A DNA stretch of 64,000 nucleotides from NCBI RefSeq assembly GCF_013408795.1, contig NZ_JACCCC010000001.1, positions 2,666,001 through 2,730,000 of the forward strand, given 5' to 3'. Below are positions 15,946 to 24,253 of the stretch, in pieces; within the stretch, counting starts at the first letter, position 1, and every line of letters starts with the position of its first letter. The notes beneath the pieces are model-generated. The model ran no database searches, was not told where the DNA came from, and saw only the letters and a list, made by a program, of their open reading frames with translations. The position numbers and the translations under genes are program-made. Source of the stretch: Spinactinospora alkalitolerans (GTDB taxonomy: Bacteria > Actinomycetota > Actinomycetes > Streptosporangiales > Streptosporangiaceae).

Positions 15946-16863
15946 ATGAACGCCAACGCCGGCCCCGCCGCAGGGGTCGAGATGCCGACGCCGCAGGTGC
16001 GGGAACGGGCCGCCGTCGGAGCCCACGGAATCCCGGCCGTCCTCGGGTGCCTGGTGCTGCTCGCGGCCGGAGTGGTGTCGGCCGTGTGGGGGATCGGCGG
16101 CGGAGGGCCGGCCGGCCTGATCGGCGGCGTCGTGCTGGTGCTGCTCGCGCTGCTGATCGGGGCAGGGCTGACCGTCGTCGCGCCCAACGAGGCGCGCGTG
16201 CTGCAGTTCCTCGGCCGCTACACCGGCACGGTCCGCACCGACGGGTTGCGCTGGGTCAACCCGCTGACCACCCGCAGGCGGGTCTCCACCCGCATCCGCA
16301 ACCACGAGACCACCGTCATGAAGGTCAACGACCTCGACGGCAGCCCGATCGAGATCGCCGCGGTCGTCGTCTGGCAGGTCGCCGACACCGCGCGGGCGGT
16401 GTTCGAGGTCGACGACTTCGTCAGGTTCGTCAGCATCCAGGCCGAGACCGCGGTCCGCCACATCGCCAACAACTACCCCTACGACGCCCACTCCCAGGAC
16501 CAGTTGTCGCTGCGCGACAACGCCGACGAGATCACCGAGCGGCTCTCCCGCGAGATCTCCGAGCGGGTGGATTCGGCCGGCGTGCGGATCATCGAGTCGC
16601 GCTTCACCCACCTGGCCTACGCCGCCGAGATCGCCCAGGCGATGCTGCAGCGCCAGCAGGCCGGGGCCGTCGTGGCCGCCCGCCGGCGCATCGTGGAGGG
16701 CGCCGTCGGCATGGTCGATTTGGCGCTGCAGCGGCTGGCCGAGCAGGATGTAGTGGATCTCGACGAGGAGCGGAAGGCGACGATGGTGAGTAACCTGCTC
16801 GTCGTGCTGTGCTCCGATCGGGCCACCCAGCCGGTCGTCAACGCGGGATCGCTGTACCAGTGA
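15946..16863 (+). CDS. SPFH/band-7 domain membrane protein
   Basis: 305 aa. Two hydrophobic segments near the N-terminus (about 30-48 and 56-76) precede a complete SPFH/band-7 domain, with [20 protein letters not shown] at its start. A long helical C-terminal part ([12 protein letters not shown] onward) likely mediates oligomerisation. SPFH proteins form membrane-associated assemblies that scaffold proteases or lipid microdomains. ATG at 15946, with GAAAGGAAC upstream. It is followed 13 nt later by a small ribbon-helix-helix gene, an arrangement common in actinobacteria. The specific role is not known. Confidence 0.88.
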   Translation: MNANAGPAAGVEMPTPQVRERAAVGAHGIPAVLGCLVLLAAGVVSAVWGIGGGGPAGLIGGVVLVLLALLIGAGLTVVAPNEARVLQFLGRYTGTVRTDGLRWVNPLTTRRRVSTRIRNHETTVMKVNDLDGSPIEIAAVVVWQVADTARAVFEVDDFVRFVSIQAETAVRHIANNYPYDAHSQDQLSLRDNADEITERLSREISERVDSAGVRIIESRFTHLAYAAEIAQAMLQRQQAGAVVAARRRIVEGAVGMVDLALQRLAEQDVVDLDEERKATMVSNLLVVLCSDRATQPVVNAGSLYQ

Positions 16864-16876
16864 TGGCGGCACTCCG

Positions 16877-17116
16877 GTGAGTGAGCGGAAGAAGATCCTG
16901 CTCAGGCTCGACCCCGCCGTGCACGACGCGCTCGCCCGGTGGGCAGGCGACGAGCTGCGCAGCACCAACGCCCAGATCGAGTTCCTGCTCCGCCGCGCCC
17001 TCTCCGACGCCGGGCGGATGCCCCGCAACACCGGCGCGATGCCGCGTCGCGGCCGCCCCCGCAGGAAGGACGCGCAGTCCTCGGAGGAGCGGCCGCCCGA
17101 GGAGCAGGAGGAGTAG
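16877..17116 (+). CDS. small ribbon-helix-helix (Arc-type) DNA-binding protein
   Basis: 79 aa starting at GTG 16877. [19 protein letters not shown] forms the predicted beta-strand and first helix. [14 protein letters not shown] forms the second helix of an Arc/MetJ-like fold. The C-terminus is a charged tail rich in Arg and Glu. Such proteins dimerise and insert a beta-ribbon into the DNA major groove at short palindromes. It directly follows the SPFH gene and is probably co-transcribed. It may autoregulate via GTGATATCAC at 15891. After its TAG stop the same frame stays open for 39 more codons with protein-like sequence (see separate entry). Confidence 0.82.
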   Translation: MSERKKILLRLDPAVHDALARWAGDELRSTNAQIEFLLRRALSDAGRMPRNTGAMPRRGRPRRKDAQSSEERPPEEQEE

Positions 17117-17236
17117 CCGGCCCCGCGCGCGGCGACCGTCGGCGAGGTGCCGCTGGAGCGCCTGTGGCACGAGGTCCCGGCCCACCCGACGATGAGCGAG
17201 GTCTGGCTGCGCCTGCTGGAGGAGTACGGTCTGTGA
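17117..17236 (+). other. in-frame open extension after the RHH stop codon
   Basis: Directly after the TAG at 17114-17116 the same frame reads on to TGA at 17234. It gives a plausible peptide ending VPLERLWHEVPAHPTMSEVWLRLLEEYGL (positions 17147-17233), far less Arg/Pro-biased than chance frames here. A GTG at 17147 could start a 29-aa product. Alternatives are a recently split C-terminal domain of the RHH protein, a separate tiny gene, or chance. No clear ribosome-binding site precedes 17147. Confidence 0.35.
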
Positions 17237-17294
17237 CCGGCGCGCCCCGGCCGCTCGGGGGCGCAACCGGTGGGGGCCTCAGTAAGGTGGCCGC

Positions 17295-17756
17295 ATGAGT
17301 CCGAGGATCGCGACCGCGCAGACGGTCACCCGGGAAGAGATGCTGGAGTTCGTCCGGCCCAGGCACCACGCAGTCCTGATGACCAGGCGCGCAGACGGGA
17401 GCCCGCAGGCCTCGCCGGTCACCTGCGGGGTCGACGCCGACGGGCGGATCGTCGTGTCGACCTACCCCGAGCGCGCCAAGGCGCGCAACGCCCGGCGCGA
17501 CGCGCGGGTCGGCGTCATGGTGCTCTCCGACGACTTCGACGGCGCCTGGGTGCAGGTCGACGGCGACGCCGAGGTGCTGGACGTCCCCGAGGCGATCGAG
17601 CCGCTGGTGGAGTACTTCCGGGTCATCTCCGGCGAGCACCCCGACTGGGACGAGTACCGCGCGGCCATGCAGCGCCAGGGCAAGTCGCTGATCCGGATCA
17701 CGCCGCGGCGCTGGGGGCCGGTGGCCACGGGAGGGTTCCCGCCGGGCCTGGCCTGA
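17295..17756 (+). CDS. PPOX-class F420-dependent oxidoreductase
   Basis: 153 aa, a flavin/deazaflavin-binding split-barrel of the pyridoxamine-oxidase-like (FDOR-B type) superfamily. Characteristic stretches are LMTRRADGSPQASPV (strand pair carrying the cofactor phosphate site), VVSTYPERAKARNARRD and LIRITPRRWGPVATGGFPPG at the end. Actinobacterial relatives reduce diverse substrates with F420H2. FMN or heme use cannot be excluded from sequence. ATG at 17295. It is downstream of the SPFH/RHH pair but separated by 59 nt from the last open frame. The physiological substrate is unknown. Confidence 0.85.
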   Translation: MSPRIATAQTVTREEMLEFVRPRHHAVLMTRRADGSPQASPVTCGVDADGRIVVSTYPERAKARNARRDARVGVMVLSDDFDGAWVQVDGDAEVLDVPEAIEPLVEYFRVISGEHPDWDEYRAAMQRQGKSLIRITPRRWGPVATGGFPPGLA

Positions 17757-17911
17757 GCCCCGCAGCGGCGGGGCGGGGCCGCGGACGGGGCGGGATCGGG
17801 CCGCCCGCAGCGTCCGCGGCCCGCCTTTCGGGTGCGATTTATCCGCGCGCGGCCGCCACCGACACCGCCCCGAAGCCGGGCGAAACGGGACAGAAGAGCA
17901 GCCCGTAACCC

Positions 17912-17928
17912 AGTGAACTCGATTCACT
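17912..17928. promoter_or_regulatory. AGTGAA/TTCACT dyad upstream of BBE flavoprotein gene
   Basis: AGTGAA (17912-17917) and TTCACT (17923-17928) are a perfect inverted repeat with a CTCGA spacer. They are followed by ACTTTTTGTG, about 70 bp before the BBE gene start. It could be an operator. Read as RNA it could also be a short terminator for the upstream PPOX gene, since a T-run follows. Confidence 0.35.
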
Positions 17929-17998
17929 ACTTTTTGTGACAAGAGGGTCCGGGTATCTCGGTGGTGGCTCCCAGCATCCCCGGCGCAAGGCGGCGCGA

Positions 17999-19564
17999 AT
18001 GACGGACGCAGCAGAGGCCCCCCGGACCACGGACGTCACCATCGGCCCCGGTGACAAGCGCTACCCGGCGCTGAACCGCGGCTTCAACCAGCGCTGGATC
18101 GCCGAGCCGGAGTACATCCGGCTGGCCCGCTCCGGCACCGAGGTCGCCGCGGCACTGGCCCAGGCGGTCAAGGAGACCCCGAAGGACCCCCGGCGCACGC
18201 GCATCACCGTCCGCTCCGGCGGCCACAGCTACGAGGACTTCGTCTGCGGCGACGACGTCCGGGTGATCATCGACGTCGGCCCGATGTGCGGCGTCGGCTA
18301 CGACCCGAAGCTGGACGCGCACTACGTGGAGGCCGGCGCCACCAACTGGCACGTCTACAGCCACCTGTACCCGCTGACCGGCAAGGCCCTGCCCGGCGGT
18401 TCCTGCTACTCCGTGGGGGTCGGCGGGCACGTCACCGGCGGCGGCTTCGGCCTGCTCTCGCGCCAGCACGGGCTCACGGTCGACTACCTCTACGCGGTGG
18501 AGGTGGCGGTGGTCAAGAAGGACCGCACGGTCGAGCTGGTGGTCGCCAAGCGCGACGATCCCGACCCCGCGCGCAGGGAGCTGCTCTGGGCGCACACCGG
18601 GGCCGGCGGCGGGAACTTCGGGGTGGTCACCCGGTTCTGGTTCCGCGGCCTGCCCGAGCCGCCCAAGCAGGTGCTGCTGACCGGCCTGGCGTGGAAGTGG
18701 GCCGAGGTCCGCAAGGAGGACTTCACCACGCTCGTGCGCAAGTACGGCGAGTTCTTCCAGGCGCACAAGGGGACCGGCGACAAGTTCGGCAACCTCTTCT
18801 CGATGCTGAAGCTCAACCACGTCAGCAACGGCGAGATCGGCCTCATCGCCCAGATCGACGCCGACACCTCCGCGGGCACCGAGGCGATGGGCGAGTTCCT
18901 GGCGGCGATCGACGGCTCGATCGTCCCGTTGGCGAGGCCCATGACCACCGCCATGGGCGAGCACCCGCCCATCCCCGAACTGAAGACGCCGCGGCTGCTG
19001 CCCTGGCTGACGGCCACCCAGGTGCTGAACAGCTCCGGCGAGAACCGCTGCGGCAAGTACAAGTCGGCCTACCACCGCACGCCCTTCACGACCGCCCAGA
19101 TCGAGGCGATGTGGGCCGCGCTCAGCGACGAGCGCTACGAGAACAAGGAGGCGCTGATCCAGGTCGACTCCTACGGCGCGGCGATCAACAAGCCGCCGCG
19201 CGAGACCGCGGTCCCCCAGCGCGACTCCATCATGAAGCTGCAGCACCAGGTCTACTGGACCCGCGGCGACTCCCGGGAGAGGCAGCACCTGGCCTGGATC
19301 CGCAAGCTGTACAGGTCGATGTACACCGACACAGGGGGAGTGCCCGTGCCCAACCAGGAGACCGACGGCTGCTACATCAACTACCCCGACGTCGACCTCA
19401 ACGACACCGCGACCTGGAACACCTCGGGCGTGCCGTGGTCCACCCTGTACTACAAGGGGATCTATCCCCGGCTGCGGCAGGTCAAGAAGCGCTGGGACCC
19501 GCTCGACGTGTTCCGCAACAAGCAGTCGATCGAACTCCCGCCCGAGCGGTCCGGGCAGCCCTAG
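17999..19564 (+). CDS. FAD-binding oxidoreductase with BBE domain (likely bicovalent flavin)
   Basis: 521 aa, VAO/BBE family. The FAD-binding PCMH region (about 45-230) contains RSGGHSYEDF, whose His (about residue 75) is the usual 8-alpha-histidyl attachment site. PGGSCYSVGVGGH follows, with a Cys (about 135) placed as in bicovalent glucooligosaccharide-oxidase-type enzymes. The C-terminal BBE segment (NYPDVDLND, WDPLDVFRNKQSIE) is intact. Members oxidise sugars, alkaloids or secondary metabolites using O2. ATG 17999 is preferred over a GTG at 17936, because the extra residues look non-coding. No Sec or Tat signal is obvious. The substrate is unknown. Confidence 0.88.
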   Translation: MTDAAEAPRTTDVTIGPGDKRYPALNRGFNQRWIAEPEYIRLARSGTEVAAALAQAVKETPKDPRRTRITVRSGGHSYEDFVCGDDVRVIIDVGPMCGVGYDPKLDAHYVEAGATNWHVYSHLYPLTGKALPGGSCYSVGVGGHVTGGGFGLLSRQHGLTVDYLYAVEVAVVKKDRTVELVVAKRDDPDPARRELLWAHTGAGGGNFGVVTRFWFRGLPEPPKQVLLTGLAWKWAEVRKEDFTTLVRKYGEFFQAHKGTGDKFGNLFSMLKLNHVSNGEIGLIAQIDADTSAGTEAMGEFLAAIDGSIVPLARPMTTAMGEHPPIPELKTPRLLPWLTATQVLNSSGENRCGKYKSAYHRTPFTTAQIEAMWAALSDERYENKEALIQVDSYGAAINKPPRETAVPQRDSIMKLQHQVYWTRGDSRERQHLAWIRKLYRSMYTDTGGVPVPNQETDGCYINYPDVDLNDTATWNTSGVPWSTLYYKGIYPRLRQVKKRWDPLDVFRNKQSIELPPERSGQP

Positions 19565-19994
19565 ATCGTTGACGGGGGAAGGCGGGGGCTGTTCCCAGGT
19601 CCTGGCGGCATGGCCGGTGTCCGGCGACCGGGTCCGCGCAGGGGGGGGCGGCTGTCGCGGTGCGCGCGAGCCGCCGGCGGCACAGTGGACCCGGGGCCCG
19701 GAAAGCACGCCCCGCCCCGCGAACGCGGCGGTCAGAGCCCGATGAGCGTCCCGCCTCCGCGGAACACGCATCGGATCAACGGCTCGGCACACCAGCGCCT
19801 CGGACGTCCGTGGCGGCCCGGGGCCGGTGCGCCGCAGCCGGCGCCGCACCCGCCTGCGGCGCACGCGGCGGCGCAGGCGGGAGAGGGGCCGCGCGGTGGG
19901 ACGCCTCCCGCCCCGCCGCCCGGCCCATCCGTGAAATCACCAGTCTGCCCGCAGGCCCCTGACGTGGCAGGAAGCGTCTGTGTAACTTGAGGGC
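19565..19994. other. 430-bp intergenic region, no gene recognised
   Basis: Frames here are Pro/Ala/Gly/Arg-biased and show no family signal. I see no clear repeat, tRNA or strong hairpin. The last 60 bases, more balanced in composition (GTGTAACTTGAGGGC at about 19978-19992), probably hold the promoter and translation start region of the LuxR gene. Confidence 0.5.
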
Positions 19995-22760
19995 GTGGTT
20001 GGTGGATACCGGCCGGCTCCCTCTGTCCGCCTGCGGGGCCGGGACTCAGAGCAGCGGGCGATCGCGGTCGCACTGGGCGACGCGAGGTCCGGCTGCGGCG
20101 CTGCGCTGCTCGTCTCGGGCGGGCCCGGCCTGGGCAAGTCGGCCCTGCTGGAGCACGCCGCCGTGACGGCGAGCGACTTCACCGTGCTGCGGACCGGCGG
20201 CGTGCGGCCGGAGTCCAGGCTGGCCCACGCCGGCCTGCAGCGGCTGCTGCGCCCGGTGGCGCATCGGGCGGCGGAGCTGCCCGCGGCCCAGGCCGCCGTG
20301 CTGGGCCGGATGCTGGAGTCCGGCGACGTCGCCGAGAGCGAGCGCTTCGCGCTGTCCATCGCCGCGCTGGGGCTGCTCTCCCTGGTCGGCCGGACCTCGC
20401 CCCTGCTGTGCTGCGTGGACGACGCCCACCTCATGGACCCCGCCTCCCTCGACGTGCTGCTCTTCGCGGCCCTGCGCCTGGACGCCGACCCGATCGCCAT
20501 GGTCTTCGCCGCGCGCGACGAGCAGGGCAAGGCGACGCTCCCCGGCGTCCCGGTGCTGAACCTGGCCCCCCTGAACGACAACGCGGTCCACGACGTGCTC
20601 GCCGACGCGGCCCCCGGCACACTCGAGGTGCGGGTGCGGGCCGACCTGGCCGCGGCGGCCCGCGGCAACCCGCTCGCCGCCCGGGGGCTCGTCGCGGCCC
20701 TCACCGCCGACCAGCTCGCCGGGGCCCGCCCCCTTCCGGAGCCGCTTCCCCTCGACGGCGCGCTGCGCCGCGCCCTCGTCTCCCGGCTCGACGGCCTCCC
20801 CTCGATCACCCGGCGACTGCTGCTGCTCGCCGCGGTCGATCCGGAGGCGCAGGCCGACGACCTGGTGAGCGCCGCCGACCGGCCGGGCCTGTCCGTCGGC
20901 GTCTTCGAACCGGCCGAGGACGCCGGGGTGGTGCGGATCGACGGCGACCGGCTGCGCTTCCGCGACTCCCTGATGCGCGAGGCGATCCGCCAGGACGCCT
21001 CCGCCGTCCGGCGCCGGGCGGCCCACGCGATGCTGGCCCGGGTGCTCGACCCGAGCCGGGAGCCCTCCCGCTACGCGGGCCACCGCTCGGCCGCGGCGCA
21101 GGGACCCGACCCGGCTCTGGCCTCGGAACTCGCCGCCGCGGCCGACACCGCCAGGGAGCTGGAGGGCCACGCCGCGGCCTCGGCGGTGCTCGAACGCGCC
21201 GCGGAGCTGACCCCGGCCGCGGACGCGCGCCTGTGCCGGCTGTCCTCGGCGGCCCACGACGCGTGGCTGGCCGGCCGGCCGCAGCGGGCATCGGCCCTGC
21301 TCGGCCGTGCGCGGCCGCTCGCGGCCACCGGCAGGCCGGCCGGCGTGGTCGAGTTGCTCAGGGGCTCCATCGAACTGCGCGACGGCAACGCCATCGACGC
21401 GGCGGAATCCCTGATGGCCGCGGCCGAGCGGCTGATCCCGCACGACCGCGGACTGGCCGTGCGCGCGCTGCTGCGCGCCGCCGACGCCGCATCCCTCGCC
21501 GGCGACCCCGTCCGCCACGCCGCCGCGGCCCGGCGGCTGGCGCCGCTGGCGCGCGACGACGACCCGCCCGCGCTGCGGCTCGGCTTCGCCTTCCTCGAGG
21601 GCTGCACGACCTCCTTCTCCGGCGACTACGCCGCGGCGGCCGGCCCCCTGCGCCGGGTCCTGGAGCTGGCCGACGAGGTCGACGAGCCGGCCGAGCTGGT
21701 CTGGGCCGCCATCGCCGGACTCCGGTTGGGCGACACCTCCCGGGTCCACTCGCTGGCGACGCGGGCGCTGCGCGCGGCGCGGCACCGCGGGGCCCTCGCC
21801 GCCGTGCCGCCGGCGCTGGAGTTCCTGGTCTACGCGGAGTTCTGGACCGGGCGCTTCCCCTCGGCGGCGGGCAACTGCCTGACCGGTCTGCGCGTGGCGC
21901 GCGAGACGGGCCAACCCAACTGCGCCACGCACCACCTCGCGGCGCTGTCCCTGCTGGCCGCCATCCAGGGCGACGCCGACACCTGCCGCGCCCGCGCCCG
22001 CGCCGTCGCCGAGCGGGCCAGCGAGAACAGCCTCGGCCTGCCCACGGCCCTGAGCACCTGGGCCCTGGCCGTGCTGGAGCTGGCGCACGGGGACGCCGCG
22101 GGGGCGTTCTTCCGGCTGCGGGCCCTGGTCAACGCCGGTCCCGGCCACGGCCATCCCACGATGCGGCTGCTGACCGCGCCCTACTTCGTGGAGGCCGCCG
22201 TGCGTACGGGCGAAACCGCCCGGGCCGAGAGCGCGCTGGCCGGCTACGAGCGCTGGGCCGCCGCCACCGGCAGCGTCGGCGCGCTGGCGCTGGCCGCCCG
22301 GTGCCGCGGGCTGCTGGCGCGCACCGAGCGGGCCGCGGAGCACTTCGAGGAGGCCCTGCGGCTGTACCGGGCCAGCGGCGGCGACGACGTGGAGCGCGCC
22401 CGCACCCAGCTGCTGTACGGGGCGGCGCTGCGCCGCAACCGCCTGCCCGGCCGGGCGCGCGAGCACCTGCGCGACGCGCTGGAGACGTTCGAGCGCTTCG
22501 GCGCGCGGCTGTGGGTCAACCAGGCCCGCGCCGAGCTCCGCGCGATCGGCGACTCCGAACGCCGCCCCGAGTCCCCGATCGCCGGTGAGCTGACCGTCCA
22601 GCAGCACCAGATCGCCCTCCTGGTCGCCGAAGGCGCCACCAACCGCGAAGTGGCCGCGCACATGTTCATCAGTCCGCGCACCGTCGAGCACCACTTACGG
22701 GGCATCTTCCGCAAGCTCAACATCCGGTCCCGAGTGGACCTGGCCCGCCTGTTCCCCTGA
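19995..22760 (+). CDS. LAL-type LuxR family transcriptional regulator
   Basis: 921 aa, typical of large ATP-binding LuxR (LAL) regulators. Near the N-terminus RLRGRDSEQ leads into an AAA/NACHT-like ATPase with Walker A GGPGLGKSALL (about 41-51) and Walker B-like LLCCVDDAHLMD (about 135-146). A long alpha-helical TPR-like middle follows. The C-terminal LuxR helix-turn-helix (about 860-920) reads LVAEGATNREVAAHMFISPR then TVEHHLRGIFRKL. LALs usually activate nearby catabolic or biosynthetic operons in response to a ligand. It lies 165 bp upstream of the liv-type ABC operon on the same strand, so control of that operon is plausible. The start is GTG at 19995. Confidence 0.9.
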   Translation: MVGGYRPAPSVRLRGRDSEQRAIAVALGDARSGCGAALLVSGGPGLGKSALLEHAAVTASDFTVLRTGGVRPESRLAHAGLQRLLRPVAHRAAELPAAQAAVLGRMLESGDVAESERFALSIAALGLLSLVGRTSPLLCCVDDAHLMDPASLDVLLFAALRLDADPIAMVFAARDEQGKATLPGVPVLNLAPLNDNAVHDVLADAAPGTLEVRVRADLAAAARGNPLAARGLVAALTADQLAGARPLPEPLPLDGALRRALVSRLDGLPSITRRLLLLAAVDPEAQADDLVSAADRPGLSVGVFEPAEDAGVVRIDGDRLRFRDSLMREAIRQDASAVRRRAAHAMLARVLDPSREPSRYAGHRSAAAQGPDPALASELAAAADTARELEGHAAASAVLERAAELTPAADARLCRLSSAAHDAWLAGRPQRASALLGRARPLAATGRPAGVVELLRGSIELRDGNAIDAAESLMAAAERLIPHDRGLAVRALLRAADAASLAGDPVRHAAAARRLAPLARDDDPPALRLGFAFLEGCTTSFSGDYAAAAGPLRRVLELADEVDEPAELVWAAIAGLRLGDTSRVHSLATRALRAARHRGALAAVPPALEFLVYAEFWTGRFPSAAGNCLTGLRVARETGQPNCATHHLAALSLLAAIQGDADTCRARARAVAERASENSLGLPTALSTWALAVLELAHGDAAGAFFRLRALVNAGPGHGHPTMRLLTAPYFVEAAVRTGETARAESALAGYERWAAATGSVGALALAARCRGLLARTERAAEHFEEALRLYRASGGDDVERARTQLLYGAALRRNRLPGRAREHLRDALETFERFGARLWVNQARAELRAIGDSERRPESPIAGELTVQQHQIALLVAEGATNREVAAHMFISPRTVEHHLRGIFRKLNIRSRVDLARLFP

Positions 22761-22925
22761 CCGGGCGGGCCGGGCCCTCCGCGAGCCGGGCCCGCTCTCG
22801 CGCGGACGCCGCTGCGGTCGGCCCTTCGCCGCAACCGTGACATCCCAACCGGTCGGTATGCGACCGCGCGGCGTCACCGCCCGCACCCGTCCCCGGTCGA
22901 CCCGTCGGCACAGAAAAGAGCGTTC

Positions 22926-23720
22926 ATGACCACGACCACGCTGGCCCCCCTGCTGAGAGCCGAGGGGGTCACCGTCCGCTTCGGCGGCCTCCTCGCCCTC
23001 GGCGACGTCGGCCTGGCGGTCCCGCCCGGCACCGTCGTCGGCCTCATCGGGCCCAACGGCGCCGGCAAGACGACCCTGTTCAACGTGCTCTCGGGCGTCG
23101 TCCGCCCCCAGCAGGGCCGCGTCGTCTGGAAGGGGCGGCCGCTGCGCGGCCACCGCCCGCACCACCTCGCCGGGCTGGGCATCGCGCGCACCCTCCAGGG
23201 GCTCAACCTGTTCCCCGGGCTGTCGGTGCTCGACAACGTCATCGTGGGCGCCGACCGGCTGGCCGGGGGCGGCATGCCCGCGATGCTCACCGGGCTCGGC
23301 GGCTACCAGCGCGACGAGCGGCGGCTGCGGGACAAGGCGATGGCGGTGCTGGAGGACTTCGGCGTCGCCGACGCGGCGCACGCGATGCCGCAGACCCTGC
23401 CCTACGGCGTGCAGAAGCGGGCGGCGCTGGCCCGCGCCGTCGTCGCCGAACCGGAGCTGCTGATGCTCGACGAGCCCGCCAGCGGCCTGTCCGGCGCCGA
23501 CATCACCGAACTCGGCGACCGCATCCGCGCCTTCGGCCGGCGCATGGGCGTGCTGCTGGTCGAGCACCACATGGACCTGGTGATGGGGATCTGCGACCAC
23601 ATCGTCGTGCTGAACTTCGGCGAGGTCATCGCCTCGGGCAGCCCGGCCGTGATCCGCGCCGACCCCGCCGTCGCCCAGGCCTACCTCGGCGCGTCGGTGC
23701 GGGAGGGGTCCGATGACTGA
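22926..23720 (+). CDS. livG: branched-chain amino acid-type ABC transporter ATP-binding protein (LivG)
   Basis: 264 aa, complete. Walker A GPNGAGKTTLFN (about 41-52), a Q-loop region TLQGLNLFPGLSV, a degenerate signature LPYGVQKRAALARA, Walker B LLMLDEPASGL and the H-loop VEHHMDLVM are all present. The C-terminal extension is typical of LivG. It is the first gene of livG-livF-livH-livM-SBP. Its stop overlaps the start of livF (ATG at 23713), so the two are coupled. Transported substrates in this family range from Leu/Ile/Val to amides, urea and aromatic acids. Confidence 0.9.
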   Translation: MTTTTLAPLLRAEGVTVRFGGLLALGDVGLAVPPGTVVGLIGPNGAGKTTLFNVLSGVVRPQQGRVVWKGRPLRGHRPHHLAGLGIARTLQGLNLFPGLSVLDNVIVGADRLAGGGMPAMLTGLGGYQRDERRLRDKAMAVLEDFGVADAAHAMPQTLPYGVQKRAALARAVVAEPELLMLDEPASGLSGADITELGDRIRAFGRRMGVLLVEHHMDLVMGICDHIVVLNFGEVIASGSPAVIRADPAVAQAYLGASVREGSDD

Positions 23721-24245
23721 GCGGCCGATCCTGCGGATCGAGGACCTCTCCGCCAGCTACGGCGCGGCATCGCCCACGTCCCCGAGGGCGGCGGGGTGAT
23801 CGTCGAGCTCACGGTCGAGGAGAACCTGCGGCTCGGGGCGCTGTGGCGGTCGGGCCGCCGCGACCGCGCCGCGGCGCTGCGGGAGGTGTTCGAGCTCTTC
23901 CCGCCGCTGGTGCAGCGCCGCGCCCGGCCCGCGGGCACGCTGTCGGGCGGCGAACGCCAGATGCTGGCCATCGGCAGGGCGCTCATGGCCCGCCCGCAGG
24001 TGCTGCTGCTGGACGAGCCCTCCCTCGGCCTGGCCCCGATGATCACCCGCCAGATCATGCGGCTGCTCCAGGACCTGCGGGCATCGACCGGCCTGACCGT
24101 CGTGCTGGTCGAGCAGAACGCGCGCAGCGCGCTGTCGATCACCGACCGGGGCTACGTGCTCTCCCAGGGGGCCGTGGTCACCTCCGGAACCTCCGGCGGG
24201 CTCCTCGCCGACGACCGGATGCGCCACGCCTACCTGGGCTTCTGA
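23713..24245 (+). pseudogene. livF: livF-type ABC ATPase with internal deletion and frameshift
   Basis: From the coupled ATG at 23713 the frame reads MTERPILRIEDLSASYGA, a normal LivF N-terminus. It then runs out of frame to a TGA at 23797. In another frame the same DNA, from about 23766, reads GIAHVPEGGGVIVELTVEEN and continues as a perfect LivF C-terminal half: signature LSGGERQMLAIGRAL, Walker B VLLLDEPSLGL, VEQNARSAL. The missing part, about 70 residues in intact homologues, contains Walker A. A GTG at 23796 could start a 149-aa remnant without a P-loop, which cannot bind ATP normally. Real deletion or assembly error must be distinguished. Confidence 0.85.
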
Positions 24246-24253
24246 GGGGAACC

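Noticed and set aside
17927-19864. 645-codon minus-strand frame opposite the BBE gene
   Set aside because: Reverse shadow with no family features; the plus frame has both flavin attachment motifs.
20046-22694. 882-codon minus-strand frame opposite the LAL regulator
   Set aside because: Compositional shadow; the plus frame has Walker motifs and the LuxR helix-turn-helix.
22761-22925. LAL regulator binding site upstream of livG
   Set aside because: No clear repeat or dyad in the 165-bp gap.
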